From Candidatus Berkelbacteria bacterium (GTDB lineage: Bacteria > Patescibacteriota > UBA1384 > 2-12-FULL-50-11), in NCBI GenBank assembly GCA_024654065.1, contig JANLIQ010000039.1:1-20234 (forward strand): a stretch of 20,234 nt of DNA, in the 5' to 3' direction. The translations under genes and the position numbers were made by a program. The notes beneath the pieces were generated by a model that ran no database searches, was not told the origin of the DNA, and saw only the letters and a program-made list of their open reading frames with translations. Of this stretch, positions 5,803-13,926 are shown in pieces (positions within the stretch are counted from its first letter, which is position 1; the number at the start of each line of letters is the position of its first letter).

Positions 5803-7686
5803 ATGGACGAACAAATATTGCCTTACGACATATTGCGCTTTGATTACAAGGAACGTTTAAGCGATCGGTTTCTGGCAACTCATCTGCATCGCTTCGAGAT
5901 GTTTAGTAAACCTGTCGCATTAGTAGTGCTTGTTGAAATAATAAATCCCTGGCATCCGTCCAGCGAACTAGGTCAGAAAATTCTAAACAGTTTAATTAGG
6001 GAGTTCCTGAAGAGCGATGCTCAATCTTACTTATCTCGCTTTGAGATTGCGCTAAAGCAGACTAACAGGGCCGTTCAGGAAGCCCTCGACCAAACCAAAT
6101 CTCCCGTTTCTTGTGTCGCAGTATTACTGGAGTCTGATCAAATTCACTGTGCAAGTATTGGTACCTCTAAGTTAGGGCTACTTCGAAACGGGAAACTAGC
6201 GACAGTACTTGGCTCAAAAAATTCTTATAACGAAACATTTTCTGCTGTTACTAGCGGGGATATGAAAGAGAAAGATTGGCTATTTATTGCTAACGAGACC
6301 TTTTACTCACTCTTAGCAACCGTCGAACATGAGATCTGGCTAGATGACGACATAGCAGAAATTGGAACCAGGATTAGCCAGATGAATGACACCGATCCGG
6401 AAGTAAGGTCTGCTGGGGTTATCTTACGCTACAACCTTGGCTCACCTTCTGTGAACCAAACATTTCTCTGGGGAGAAACAAGCGCACTAATACACAGCGC
6501 CCGTAGTTTAAAATTGCCGAAAGTTAACCTTAGTACTCTTACCGGACTAGCGGGGCAACTTGGGAATCTGGCGGGTCGAGCTTGGGGCGCTTTAATTAGC
6601 CTTCTTTCCAGGTCACAAAGAGATTCAATCGCTCCTAGTTTCGCAACGAAGTCTAAATTACCCAAACTTTCAAAACGAGTATTAATGATATCTGCTTTCG
6701 TAGTTTTGCTCCTCGTGGTCTGGGTCGTATATCGGCAATCTCATAAGAGCAAAGTAGCAGACGTTCCCAAAACTACCTTGCTAAGCGTGCTCCAAAGCTT
6801 ACCTGCAGAAAAATTACAAAGTGGCCTTGAAACTAAATTCACCCTGAGTGATTACCAGTCACTTTCCGACGACGACAAAAGTCAGCTATCTACGTTACTC
6901 AAAAACCAAAAGGCTACTCTAGTGGAATTACCTGCCGTAACAATCCAGGCTCAGAGCGATATTGTCGATCTAGAAATATTAGATAACCAACCGCTCTTTA
7001 TTGATGTTCAGGGACAGACATGGCTATATAACGGCTCTCTACTGACCCAGCTACCCCAGAAAACCCCGATTACAAACCCCGTTTCTTTAACAGCGTTTAG
7101 TGCAACTAATATCGTAGCCACAGATTCGTCCGGCAACATATGGCGCCTAGACGGTACTAGAGATCAACCGCACGCCTTAACCCAAGCTGGAGCTCTTTCC
7201 TCTGGAAACAAGATTATCGATCACTACCAGAACAACCTCTACTTAGTGAATCTAACAACGAAAGTAACCTCTCGGGTAAGTAATTTTACCGCCGACTTAA
7301 ACGGGGAGTCGGTATACAACAAGGCAGAAAACTTAGTATCCATTACCAATCCGACCGACATCGCAATAAATGGCAAGGTTCTCTTAGTAGATAGTAATGG
7401 CTTGGTTGTTGAATTCACACGAGGCACAGCTGCAATAACTAAATTTCAGCTTCCTTTTGTGAACGGTCCCGTAAAAATTGCTTCCAGTGATAAATCTCCA
7501 GTAACCATTATCGCTTCCGGACGAACACTTTACTTAGTAGATAATTCTAATAACCTGCTTGGTTCAATGTTCTTAGTAACTAATGCCAAGATCGAAGACA
7601 TCGCCCTTGATCCTACGAACCCTAATATGTTCTGGGTTGCTACTGGAAACCAAATTTATTTCTTGAGTATTCCTAACTCTCCTTAG
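5803..7686 (+). CDS. Membrane protein: degenerate PP2C-like domain, one TM helix, propeller-like exterior
   Basis: 627 residues from the ATG at 5803. An in-frame TTG at 5761 would add 14 residues but lacks a ribosome binding site; the ATG has only a weak AGG before it. Residues ~5-215 look like a PP2C/SpoIIE-type phosphatase fold: SPVSCVAVLLESDQIHCASIG followed by TSKLGLLRNGKL mirrors the PP2C strand pair normally reading VGDSRAVLLRNGK, but GDS is GTS (residues ~120-122) and no DGxGG metal motif is present, so catalysis is doubtful. A basic linker leads to one membrane helix (about 293-310). The exported part begins with a short helical stretch, then repeated short beta motifs (WLYNGSLLTQL, NIWRLDG, NLYLVNL, LLVDSNGLVVEF, TLYLVDNSNNLL, QIYFLS) suggestive of a six- or seven-bladed propeller. 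A sensor or scaffold across the membrane is plausible; function unknown. Confidence 0.7.
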   Translation: MDEQILPYDILRFDYKERLSDRFLATHLHRFEMFSKPVALVVLVEIINPWHPSSELGQKILNSLIREFLKSDAQSYLSRFEIALKQTNRAVQEALDQTKSPVSCVAVLLESDQIHCASIGTSKLGLLRNGKLATVLGSKNSYNETFSAVTSGDMKEKDWLFIANETFYSLLATVEHEIWLDDDIAEIGTRISQMNDTDPEVRSAGVILRYNLGSPSVNQTFLWGETSALIHSARSLKLPKVNLSTLTGLAGQLGNLAGRAWGALISLLSRSQRDSIAPSFATKSKLPKLSKRVLMISAFVVLLLVVWVVYRQSHKSKVADVPKTTLLSVLQSLPAEKLQSGLETKFTLSDYQSLSDDDKSQLSTLLKNQKATLVELPAVTIQAQSDIVDLEILDNQPLFIDVQGQTWLYNGSLLTQLPQKTPITNPVSLTAFSATNIVATDSSGNIWRLDGTRDQPHALTQAGALSSGNKIIDHYQNNLYLVNLTTKVTSRVSNFTADLNGESVYNKAENLVSITNPTDIAINGKVLLVDSNGLVVEFTRGTAAITKFQLPFVNGPVKIASSDKSPVTIIASGRTLYLVDNSNNLLGSMFLVTNAKIEDIALDPTNPNMFWVATGNQIYFLSIPNSP

Positions 7687-9265
7687 CAACCATCCGGCTC
7701 GGAGCAGAGATTCCAATTAGATCTAGAGTCTTTTTAATTGTTAGGCTCGTTGCCTTAAGAATTGCCAAACGAGAATTAGCAATTTCTGGAGGCTCGCCAA
7801 CCACTCGAACCGTTTCGTAGAAAGTATGGAGATCTGTCGCGAGCGCTGTTGCGTAGTGAGTCAGTCGATGTACTTCAAGATTACCGGCAATCTCTTCTAC
7901 CAGATCTGGAAACTGGATAATCCGTAGTAATAGTTGCCGCTCAATAGGATTGGTAATGGTAATCTTGTCTGGGATAACGAAATCGTCCTCTTTGGAGAAC
8001 TGACGGAATATTGAAGAAATACGTGCGTAGGCGTACTGGATATAAAAAACAGGATTTTGACTAGAAGTTGACTTGGCCAAATCAAGATCAAAATCGAGCT
8101 GGGTGTCGACACTTCGGCTTAGGAACAAGAAGCGAGTGACGTCAGAACCAACTTCATCGACTAGTTCGTCCAACGGCACATAGCTGCCCGTCCGTTTAGA
8201 CATTTTTACTTCTTCGCCGTTTCTAAACAGTCTAACTATTTGATGTAAAACCCAATCAACCTTACCACCCCACATGAATTGATGTCGTAGGGCCCCTTCA
8301 ATAATCATGTTCAACGACTTGGCCTCGGCAAAGTGATCTGCACCAAGTTCGTTGATTAGTCGATGGTAGCCGCGCTGAATTTTAAAACTGTGGTAAGCAA
8401 TATCACTTGCTAGATATGTCTGATCTCCAGTCGACTTAACTAAAACTCGGTCTTTGTCGTCACCAAATCTGGTGCTAGCAATCCAAGTGGCGCCGTCCGC
8501 ATCATACACAAGACCAAGAAGTTTTAACTGTTCAAAAGCCTTTTTATAGACACCTGTTTGATAAAGTGATTTCTCGGAGAAGAATTGATCGAACTTGATA
8601 CCGACCTTTCGCAAAACTGGCTTAATCATCTCTTCCATAATAATTGCCACGGCCTGCTCGCCCGCTTCGCGTGGGTCTTTTTGTTTGATACGCTTTTTTA
8701 AATCGTTTATATATTTTCCGGCGTACTGTTCGCCTTGTCCAAGAATTGTTTTACCCATTTCCTCAACCTGGGTACCGCGATCGTTGACGTAACACTCCCT
8801 TAATACGTGGCAGCCGTAGAGCTCCAACGTCCTACAAATTGCTTCGCCGACAAATGCACCTCTACCGTTGGCCAACGTTAGCGGGCCAGTCGGGTTAGGA
8901 GAAACATACTCCACGAGAACCCGTATTTCCTTACCAAGATCGCTTCGACCAAAAGAGTCAGGCGACTTTATAATGTTCTTTACGGCCTCTAACAGGTGTT
9001 CGTCAGTGATTGTGAAGTTTATAAACCCTGGGGTTGTAACAGACACACTTCGAAAAACAGGACTTGCTTCCAACTCTGGCACTAACTTTTGGGCCAGCAT
9101 CATAGGGGAGGTGTCGTTCTCAGCTGCCGTTACCATCGCAATATTAGTCGAAAAATCACCAAACATTTTATGTTTAGCTGGTTCGACGTCAAAACGTGGC
9201 GGATCTGTTTTATAAACCTTCCGATACGCAGTACGAACAGTCTGATGTAATTGGCCAAAAATCAT
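7673..9265 (-). CDS. argS: Arginyl-tRNA synthetase
   Basis: 530 residues, class I aminoacyl-tRNA synthetase that charges tRNA-Arg in the cytosol. Seen in order: N-terminal Add1-type tRNA-binding domain (KMFGDFSTNIAM, ~33-44), the catalytic entry SPNPTGPLTLANGRGA (~122-137), LASDIAYHSFKIQRGYHRL and GADH (~285-311), KMSK at 354-357 (EEVKMSKRTGSY), and the helical anticodon-binding domain with NPVFYIQYAYARISSIFRQ. The HIGH tetrad, normally HxGH after PTGPL, reads TLAN here. A longer ORF reaches upstream to 9379 but would overlap the pilin gene by some 80 bp; the ATG at 9265 gives the normal ArgRS N-terminus and a 31-bp gap, so I chose it, although it lacks a good Shine-Dalgarno. The 3' end overlaps the convergent PP2C-like gene by 14 bp. 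Confidence 0.95.
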   Translation of the reverse strand: MIFGQLHQTVRTAYRKVYKTDPPRFDVEPAKHKMFGDFSTNIAMVTAAENDTSPMMLAQKLVPELEASPVFRSVSVTTPGFINFTITDEHLLEAVKNIIKSPDSFGRSDLGKEIRVLVEYVSPNPTGPLTLANGRGAFVGEAICRTLELYGCHVLRECYVNDRGTQVEEMGKTILGQGEQYAGKYINDLKKRIKQKDPREAGEQAVAIIMEEMIKPVLRKVGIKFDQFFSEKSLYQTGVYKKAFEQLKLLGLVYDADGATWIASTRFGDDKDRVLVKSTGDQTYLASDIAYHSFKIQRGYHRLINELGADHFAEAKSLNMIIEGALRHQFMWGGKVDWVLHQIVRLFRNGEEVKMSKRTGSYVPLDELVDEVGSDVTRFLFLSRSVDTQLDFDLDLAKSTSSQNPVFYIQYAYARISSIFRQFSKEDDFVIPDKITITNPIERQLLLRIIQFPDLVEEIAGNLEVHRLTHYATALATDLHTFYETVRVVGEPPEIANSRLAILKATSLTIKKTLDLIGISAPSRMVAKES

Positions 9266-9296
9266 GAGATTAAAATATAGAAGGCGGGGCCCGATA

Positions 9297-9851
9297 CTAA
9301 TTGCCGATGATGTAGTTGTAGTCTTCGGGAAGTGCTGCTCCACCAAAAGAAGTTTGCCATACTTCCACCGCTCTGACAAGGGCTAAATCCTCTGGACTAT
9401 TGGGCGTGATGACTTTCTCCAATTTTGCTGTCAGACGATAGTGCCTACCAATAACCCCATTTTCGATCGAGAGATCGAATCTATACACTAACCCTCCGTT
9501 CCCAGATCTGGGATCGGTTGGGATAGTAATCAAGTACTCGGAAAATGCTCCACAAGGATCGTTTGTTCCGCTTAATCGAGCTACGTCTTTCCAGCGCTGT
9601 TCGCCTGACGACCAGTTATCAAGTTTGTACCCCGGGTAACGACCTTTATCAGTTTCGTTTGAGCAAGCTAGAGCGTCATGACGTGCCTGAAAACCTAAAC
9701 TAATTGCCGTTAAATCAGATTTTCGCCTCGCATCCCGGCTTCTAGAAGTAGCGCTGACGAAAACATAGGTAGCCGTCGCTGCAAGTATTCCTATAATAGA
9801 AACCACCGCTAAGGCTTCAATTAATGTAAATCCTCTCTTCATCACTTTCAT
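9297..9851 (-). CDS. Type IV pseudopilin / prepilin-like protein
   Basis: 184 residues. The N-terminus MKVMKRG|FTLIEALAVVSIIGILA is a textbook class III signal: cleavage by prepilin peptidase after G7, N-methylated F8, and the conserved glutamate at +5 (E12). The hydrophobic helix is followed by SRSRDARRKSDLTAISLGFQARHDA, a pattern common in pilins of Patescibacteria. The globular part has two cysteines (63 and 100) that could form a disulfide, and an IPTDPRSG motif (110-117). It would be assembled at the membrane into a pilus or used as a minor pilin or in DNA uptake; the assembly ATPase, platform and peptidase are not in this window. The ATG follows the tyrS stop with one base between them (TAAGATG); a second Met at residue 4 is an alternative start. 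Its position between two tRNA synthetases is unexpected. Confidence 0.88.
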   Translation of the reverse strand: MKVMKRGFTLIEALAVVSIIGILAATATYVFVSATSRSRDARRKSDLTAISLGFQARHDALACSNETDKGRYPGYKLDNWSSGEQRWKDVARLSGTNDPCGAFSEYLITIPTDPRSGNGGLVYRFDLSIENGVIGRHYRLTAKLEKVITPNSPEDLALVRAVEVWQTSFGGAALPEDYNYIIGN

Positions 9852-9852
9852 C

Positions 9853-11034
9853 TTACTTTCTTCGTCCTAATTTACGAAATGCGTGCTTCCCAATGTGTAG
9901 TATCAATTCGCCAGTTAAAGTTATCTCCAGCTTAGGATCCGTCATTTTCACACCGTTTAGTTTGATCGCCCCCTGACTAATTAAGCGACCTGCCTGGGTA
10001 TTGCTGCACTCGGTAGCTTGGGCAACTGCATGAAGTAATGAAATAGATTTTTGGCTAAAAAGTAACTCTGAGGCCATATGGTCAGCAACTTTTTTATCCC
10101 TAAATGTTTGATTGAAATTTTTCAATGCTTTTTTGGCTGCAGGTGCACCATGGTAAAGTTCGACAATCCTACTAGCGACTAACACCTTCTGTTCTCTAGG
10201 GTGGATATTTTTCAAACTTGCCTTAACTTCAGATTCCGTTCCCATCAAGGCAGCTAACTCACCGTAGTGAACAATGAGAGAGTCTGGAATACTCATTACT
10301 TTACCGAACATCTGATCGCCCGAGTCCGTCAGTCCTATATAATTCCCAAGACTACTGCTCATCTTTCTGACCCCGTCTAATCCTATAAGAGGTCTCATAA
10401 TTACGAGGTCTTGAGGAATTTGTCCAGATTTTTTTTGCAACTCTCTCCCGAGTAGTAGATTGAGCCGTTGATCCCATCCGCCTAGCTCGATGTCTGCTTT
10501 TAGCTCAACCGAATCGATTGCCATTGCTACGGCGTATATTAGTTCGTGTAGAGCGACCGGTTTTCCTGCTCCCAGTCTCTTAGCAAAATCTTCCCTTTCT
10601 ACGAGACCGTTAAGACTAACCTTAGAAGCAATATCTATAAACTCTGGAAGACTAATCTTGCTTAGCCACTTGGAGTTGTAAACAATTTCAACTTTTTTTA
10701 AATCTATGATTCGTCCGGCCTGCTCCATATATGTCACCATGTTATCCCTAATCTGCTCTTTACTCAGGGCGGGACGAGTTATGTTCACACCCGACGGGTC
10801 GCCGATAAGTCCGGTGAAGTCTCCTATTACAAGGACCGCCTGATGCCCAAGATCCTGGAATTGGCGTAATTTGCGCAGAACCACGGCGTGACCGAGGTGA
10901 AGCTCTCGACTCGTTGGGTCAATGCCTAACTTAACGACTAATTTCTTGGTTCCCTTAAGGCGTCGAGATAAACTTGCTGGCTCGATTATTTCCGCTACCG
11001 CCCAAGTTAAAGTTGACTCTTTGCTGGTATCCAT
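9853..11034 (-). CDS. tyrS: Tyrosyl-tRNA synthetase
   Basis: 393 residues, class I synthetase charging tRNA-Tyr. Seen: LGIDPTSRELHLGHAVVLRKL with the HIGH motif HLGH at 46-49; GDFTGLIGDPSG at 71-82; ELGGWDQRLNLLLGR at 183-197 (usually GGTDQ); the KMSKS-loop GVRKMSSSLGNYIG with KMSSS at 224-228; and a C-terminal S4 RNA-binding domain (about 332-386, AGRLISQGAIKLNGVKM). It belongs to the KMSKS-type (TyrZ-like) branch rather than the KFGKS branch. The second lysine of KMSKS is serine. The ATG at 11034 has no Shine-Dalgarno sequence, and a good -10 box lies only 11 bases upstream, so the message may be almost leaderless. It heads an apparent tyrS, pseudopilin, argS transcription unit. Confidence 0.95.
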   Translation of the reverse strand: MDTSKESTLTWAVAEIIEPASLSRRLKGTKKLVVKLGIDPTSRELHLGHAVVLRKLRQFQDLGHQAVLVIGDFTGLIGDPSGVNITRPALSKEQIRDNMVTYMEQAGRIIDLKKVEIVYNSKWLSKISLPEFIDIASKVSLNGLVEREDFAKRLGAGKPVALHELIYAVAMAIDSVELKADIELGGWDQRLNLLLGRELQKKSGQIPQDLVIMRPLIGLDGVRKMSSSLGNYIGLTDSGDQMFGKVMSIPDSLIVHYGELAALMGTESEVKASLKNIHPREQKVLVASRIVELYHGAPAAKKALKNFNQTFRDKKVADHMASELLFSQKSISLLHAVAQATECSNTQAGRLISQGAIKLNGVKMTDPKLEITLTGELILHIGKHAFRKLGRRK

Positions 11035-11062
11035 TGTTACTGACAGTATATATTTGTAGAAT
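11034..11062 (+). promoter_or_regulatory. Putative promoter of the class A PBP gene
   Basis: TTGTTA (11034-11039) and TAGAAT (11057-11062) are separated by exactly 17 bases and match four of six and five of six bases of the sigma-70 boxes. The -35 box begins on the tyrS start codon. The expected start point is about ten bases before the PBP ATG at 11079, leaving no room for a normal ribosome binding site. Confidence 0.5.
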
Positions 11063-11073
11063 ATGGTAGTCCA
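11045..11073 (-). promoter_or_regulatory. Putative promoter of tyrS
   Basis: On the minus strand, TGGACT (11068-11073) and TATACT (11045-11050) are separated by exactly 17 bases; they match four of six and five of six bases of the sigma-70 consensus boxes. Transcription would begin only a few bases before the tyrS ATG. Prediction by eye from spacing and similarity. Confidence 0.5.
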
Positions 11074-11078
11074 CTTAA

Positions 11079-13916
11079 ATGAAAATTAAACTACGCTTCC
11101 CAAAAATTCGTAACCCATTTGCTAGCCCTGTAAACCTGAAGAAGCTCCAGCAGCGTCTTTTTTCACGTAAAAAATCGACAAAGTTGACTTGGAGACGAGC
11201 TGGTAAATATGCGCTATGGACTCTTGGGATCATTATCTTAGTTATAGTTTTAATGTTTGCCTGGTTTGCGAAAGACCTTCCAACACCAGGTAAAATCCGT
11301 AATCTAGCCGCCGAGGGTTCAACAAGGCTCTTTGATCGTAATATGCAACCACTCTACACAATTTCCGGCGAACAAAAACGGATTATCATCGATCAAAAAG
11401 ACATCCCCCAGGTAGCAAAGGAAGCCACTATCGCCATAGAGGACAAGAATTTTTATAATCACCATGGAATCTACCTCAAGGGCTTAGCCCGAGCAGTTAT
11501 ATTTGGAGGATCGCGTGGCGGTGGATCAACTATCACTCAACAGTTTGTTAAAAATGCTATCCTCCATGACAAAAGTCGTAGTATTATCCGAAAAATCAAA
11601 GAGGCGATTTTATCAATCGAGCTTGAAGCGCTCTACAGCAAGGAAGAAATCCTGACGATGTACTTAAACTATATTCCTTACGGAGGTAATAACTACGGAA
11701 TTGAAGCAGCTTCGAAATCGTACTTCAATAAATCTGCAAAGGATTTAAATATCACCGAAGCAGCAACTCTAGCCGCTCTGCCACAAGCCCCTTCTACGCT
11801 CTCCCCGTACGGCCAGAATGTTGATAAGCTCATTGCCCGTCGCGATCTTACGATTAGCCTAATGATGGATCAGGGCTATATCACTAGCGAAGAGGCGAGC
11901 GTAGCCAAGAAAGTAGAATCAAAGTTTTCTCCACGTCACGATTCTATTACTGCACCGCATTTCGTTCTTTTCGTTAAGGACTGGTTAGTAGACTACTTCA
12001 CTAAAGAACTTGGCGACAACCAAGCAGCGGAACAAAAAGTTGAAAGCGGCGGCTTTGACGTTGTCACTACACTCGACCTAACCAAACAACAAAAGGCCGA
12101 AACTATTGTCAGCGAAGCCGCCAATAAAACTCTCAAAAATGCCGGTGCCTCTAACGCTGGCTTGGTAACGATCGACCCCAAACGCGGTGAAATTATCGCC
12201 ATGGTTGGTTCGGTTGACTACTTCCAGGCCCAGTTTGGGGCTTTCAACGTTACGACCGCTAGTCGTCAGCCCGGATCTAGCTTCAAACCCATTGTTTATT
12301 CAGCAGCGTTCAAAGAAAAGTATAATCCCGCTACTACGCTCTTCGACCTAAGAACAGACTTCGGTAACTATACTCCCGACAACTTTGATGGTGGCTTCCG
12401 TGGTCCGGTTACAATCCGCCAAGCGCTTGGTAACTCTCTAAATATACCCGCTGTTAAAACTTTAGGTTTAATAGGTATAGATAACGCCTTAAAGAATGCC
12501 CAAGATCTTGGAATTACAACACTGACAGATAAAGATCGGTACGGTTTAGCGTTGGTGCTCGGAGGTGGTGAAGTTAAGCTTACGGAGCTAACTGGCGCTT
12601 ATGGAGTATTCGCAAATAACGGTACTTTGATGCCAACTACACCTATTCTAAAAATAACGGACAGTAAAGCAAAAGTGATCTACAACCACGAGGACCCCAA
12701 AGATGGTCGGCAAGTACTAGATCCTCAAGTCGCCTACGAGATAAGTAACATTTTAAGCGACGTTGAAGCTAAGAGACCAACCTTCGGCCGGACTCTAGGA
12801 GTTCTAACTCTGCAGGGTCGCCCTGCCGCAACTAAAACTGGTACTACCGATGCCTTCCGCGATGCTTGGACCATCGGCTACACCCCACAGTACGTAACCG
12901 GAGTCTGGGCAGGAAACAACGACAATAGCTCGATGAATAGATCTGGTGGGTCGGTAGCTGCAGCACCAATCTGGGATGCATTTATGGAATATCTTCACAA
13001 AGATCTCCCCGTTGAACAATTCAACCGTCCTGACGGAATCAAAACAGTCACAGTCGATAGACTATCCAACAAACTCCCCGTTGATGGCTCCGACCCTATC
13101 ACAGACATTTTTGCTAGCTGGCAGGTACCTACCGAAAGGGATGACGTACACGTTCAAGTGAGGGTTTGCAAGGAGAACGGATTACTCGCTGACTCATCAA
13201 TCCCAGACGAGCTAGCCGAGAACCGGACCTACACTAACGTTCATTCTGAAAAACCAAACCTTCCCAACTGGGAAGGACCAGTGGTGGCTTGGGCCAACTC
13301 TAACGGCCTCAATAATCGCCCTCCGACCGAGAAGTGCCAGTCTGGTAATGTACAGCCTAGCGTTGAGATAACCTCTCCTACAGACAACCAGGCAGTTTCA
13401 GGTTTGTTTACTATTCGAGCTGTCGCTTCCGCTTCAAGTGGTGTCAAGCAGGTTGAATTCATGATAGACAGTATCGGCGTGGGTGTAGCAACTTCTTCGC
13501 CCTATGAGATTAGCTACAACGCCGCAAACTTGTCTTCTGGAAATCACAAGCTTCAGGCCACCGTCACGTCTAACAATGGCTCAAGTGCAAGTAGCGATAC
13601 CGTCAACTTCACCGTCTCAACAGACAGTACCGCTCCCGGTGAAATTGAAAATCTCCAAGCTACTTGGGCCGCTGGCTCAATCACATTTATTTGGACCAAC
13701 CCAACCGACGCTGACTTCAAACTGGTTCGTATAAAAGTTTATACCGGCCCTCTCTACTCTAAACTCTACCGAACTGTTGAGGTTGCCAAACCGGGCATAA
13801 CTACTACTTTGACGGGTTTGTTTGGAACCTTTAAATTTGTGTTCCATACCGTTGACGAATCTGGTAATCAGTCACCTGGCATCGAACGCTACTACTCACC
13901 TGGCGGATCGCCCTAA
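11079..13916 (+). CDS. Class A penicillin-binding protein (bifunctional transglycosylase/transpeptidase) with Ig and FN3-like tail
   Basis: 945 residues. A basic cytoplasmic N-terminus (1-42) and one membrane helix (43-64) precede the glycosyltransferase-51 domain, with EDKNFYNHHG (catalytic E121) and GGSTITQQFVKN (148-159), then YLNYIPYGGNNYGIEAAS. The transpeptidase domain has SSFK at 400-403 (acylated serine S400), SLN at 453-455 and KTG at 586-588, so both active sites look intact. It polymerises lipid II and cross-links peptidoglycan outside the membrane. After ~760 comes a bacterial Ig-like domain (SVEITSPTDNQAVSG to VNFTV) and after ~852 a fibronectin-III-like domain (APGEIENLQATW to SGNQSPG); these may bind wall polymer or partners. 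It stands alone on the plus strand, divergent from tyrS and convergent with recJ, 10 bp from the recJ stop. Confidence 0.95.
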   Translation: MKIKLRFPKIRNPFASPVNLKKLQQRLFSRKKSTKLTWRRAGKYALWTLGIIILVIVLMFAWFAKDLPTPGKIRNLAAEGSTRLFDRNMQPLYTISGEQKRIIIDQKDIPQVAKEATIAIEDKNFYNHHGIYLKGLARAVIFGGSRGGGSTITQQFVKNAILHDKSRSIIRKIKEAILSIELEALYSKEEILTMYLNYIPYGGNNYGIEAASKSYFNKSAKDLNITEAATLAALPQAPSTLSPYGQNVDKLIARRDLTISLMMDQGYITSEEASVAKKVESKFSPRHDSITAPHFVLFVKDWLVDYFTKELGDNQAAEQKVESGGFDVVTTLDLTKQQKAETIVSEAANKTLKNAGASNAGLVTIDPKRGEIIAMVGSVDYFQAQFGAFNVTTASRQPGSSFKPIVYSAAFKEKYNPATTLFDLRTDFGNYTPDNFDGGFRGPVTIRQALGNSLNIPAVKTLGLIGIDNALKNAQDLGITTLTDKDRYGLALVLGGGEVKLTELTGAYGVFANNGTLMPTTPILKITDSKAKVIYNHEDPKDGRQVLDPQVAYEISNILSDVEAKRPTFGRTLGVLTLQGRPAATKTGTTDAFRDAWTIGYTPQYVTGVWAGNNDNSSMNRSGGSVAAAPIWDAFMEYLHKDLPVEQFNRPDGIKTVTVDRLSNKLPVDGSDPITDIFASWQVPTERDDVHVQVRVCKENGLLADSSIPDELAENRTYTNVHSEKPNLPNWEGPVVAWANSNGLNNRPPTEKCQSGNVQPSVEITSPTDNQAVSGLFTIRAVASASSGVKQVEFMIDSIGVGVATSSPYEISYNAANLSSGNHKLQATVTSNNGSSASSDTVNFTVSTDSTAPGEIENLQATWAAGSITFIWTNPTDADFKLVRIKVYTGPLYSKLYRTVEVAKPGITTTLTGLFGTFKFVFHTVDESGNQSPGIERYYSPGGSP

Positions 13917-13926
13917 AGACAGCAAA

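Noticed and set aside
7714..7740. CAATTA/TAATTG inverted repeat near a T-run, as terminator of the plus-strand membrane-protein gene.
   Set aside because: Only six A/T-rich pairs with a 15-base loop, inside argS coding sequence; the T-run lies within the loop, not after the stem.
8595..9215. Long antisense open frames over argS (and many similar frames over other genes).
   Set aside because: They mirror conserved genes on the other strand, have no ribosome binding sites and no recognisable domains.
9266..9379. N-terminal extension of ArgRS by 38 residues.
   Set aside because: It would overlap the pseudopilin gene by about 80 bp, and the extra residues do not resemble the start of ArgRS; MIFGQLHQTV is a sensible N-terminus.
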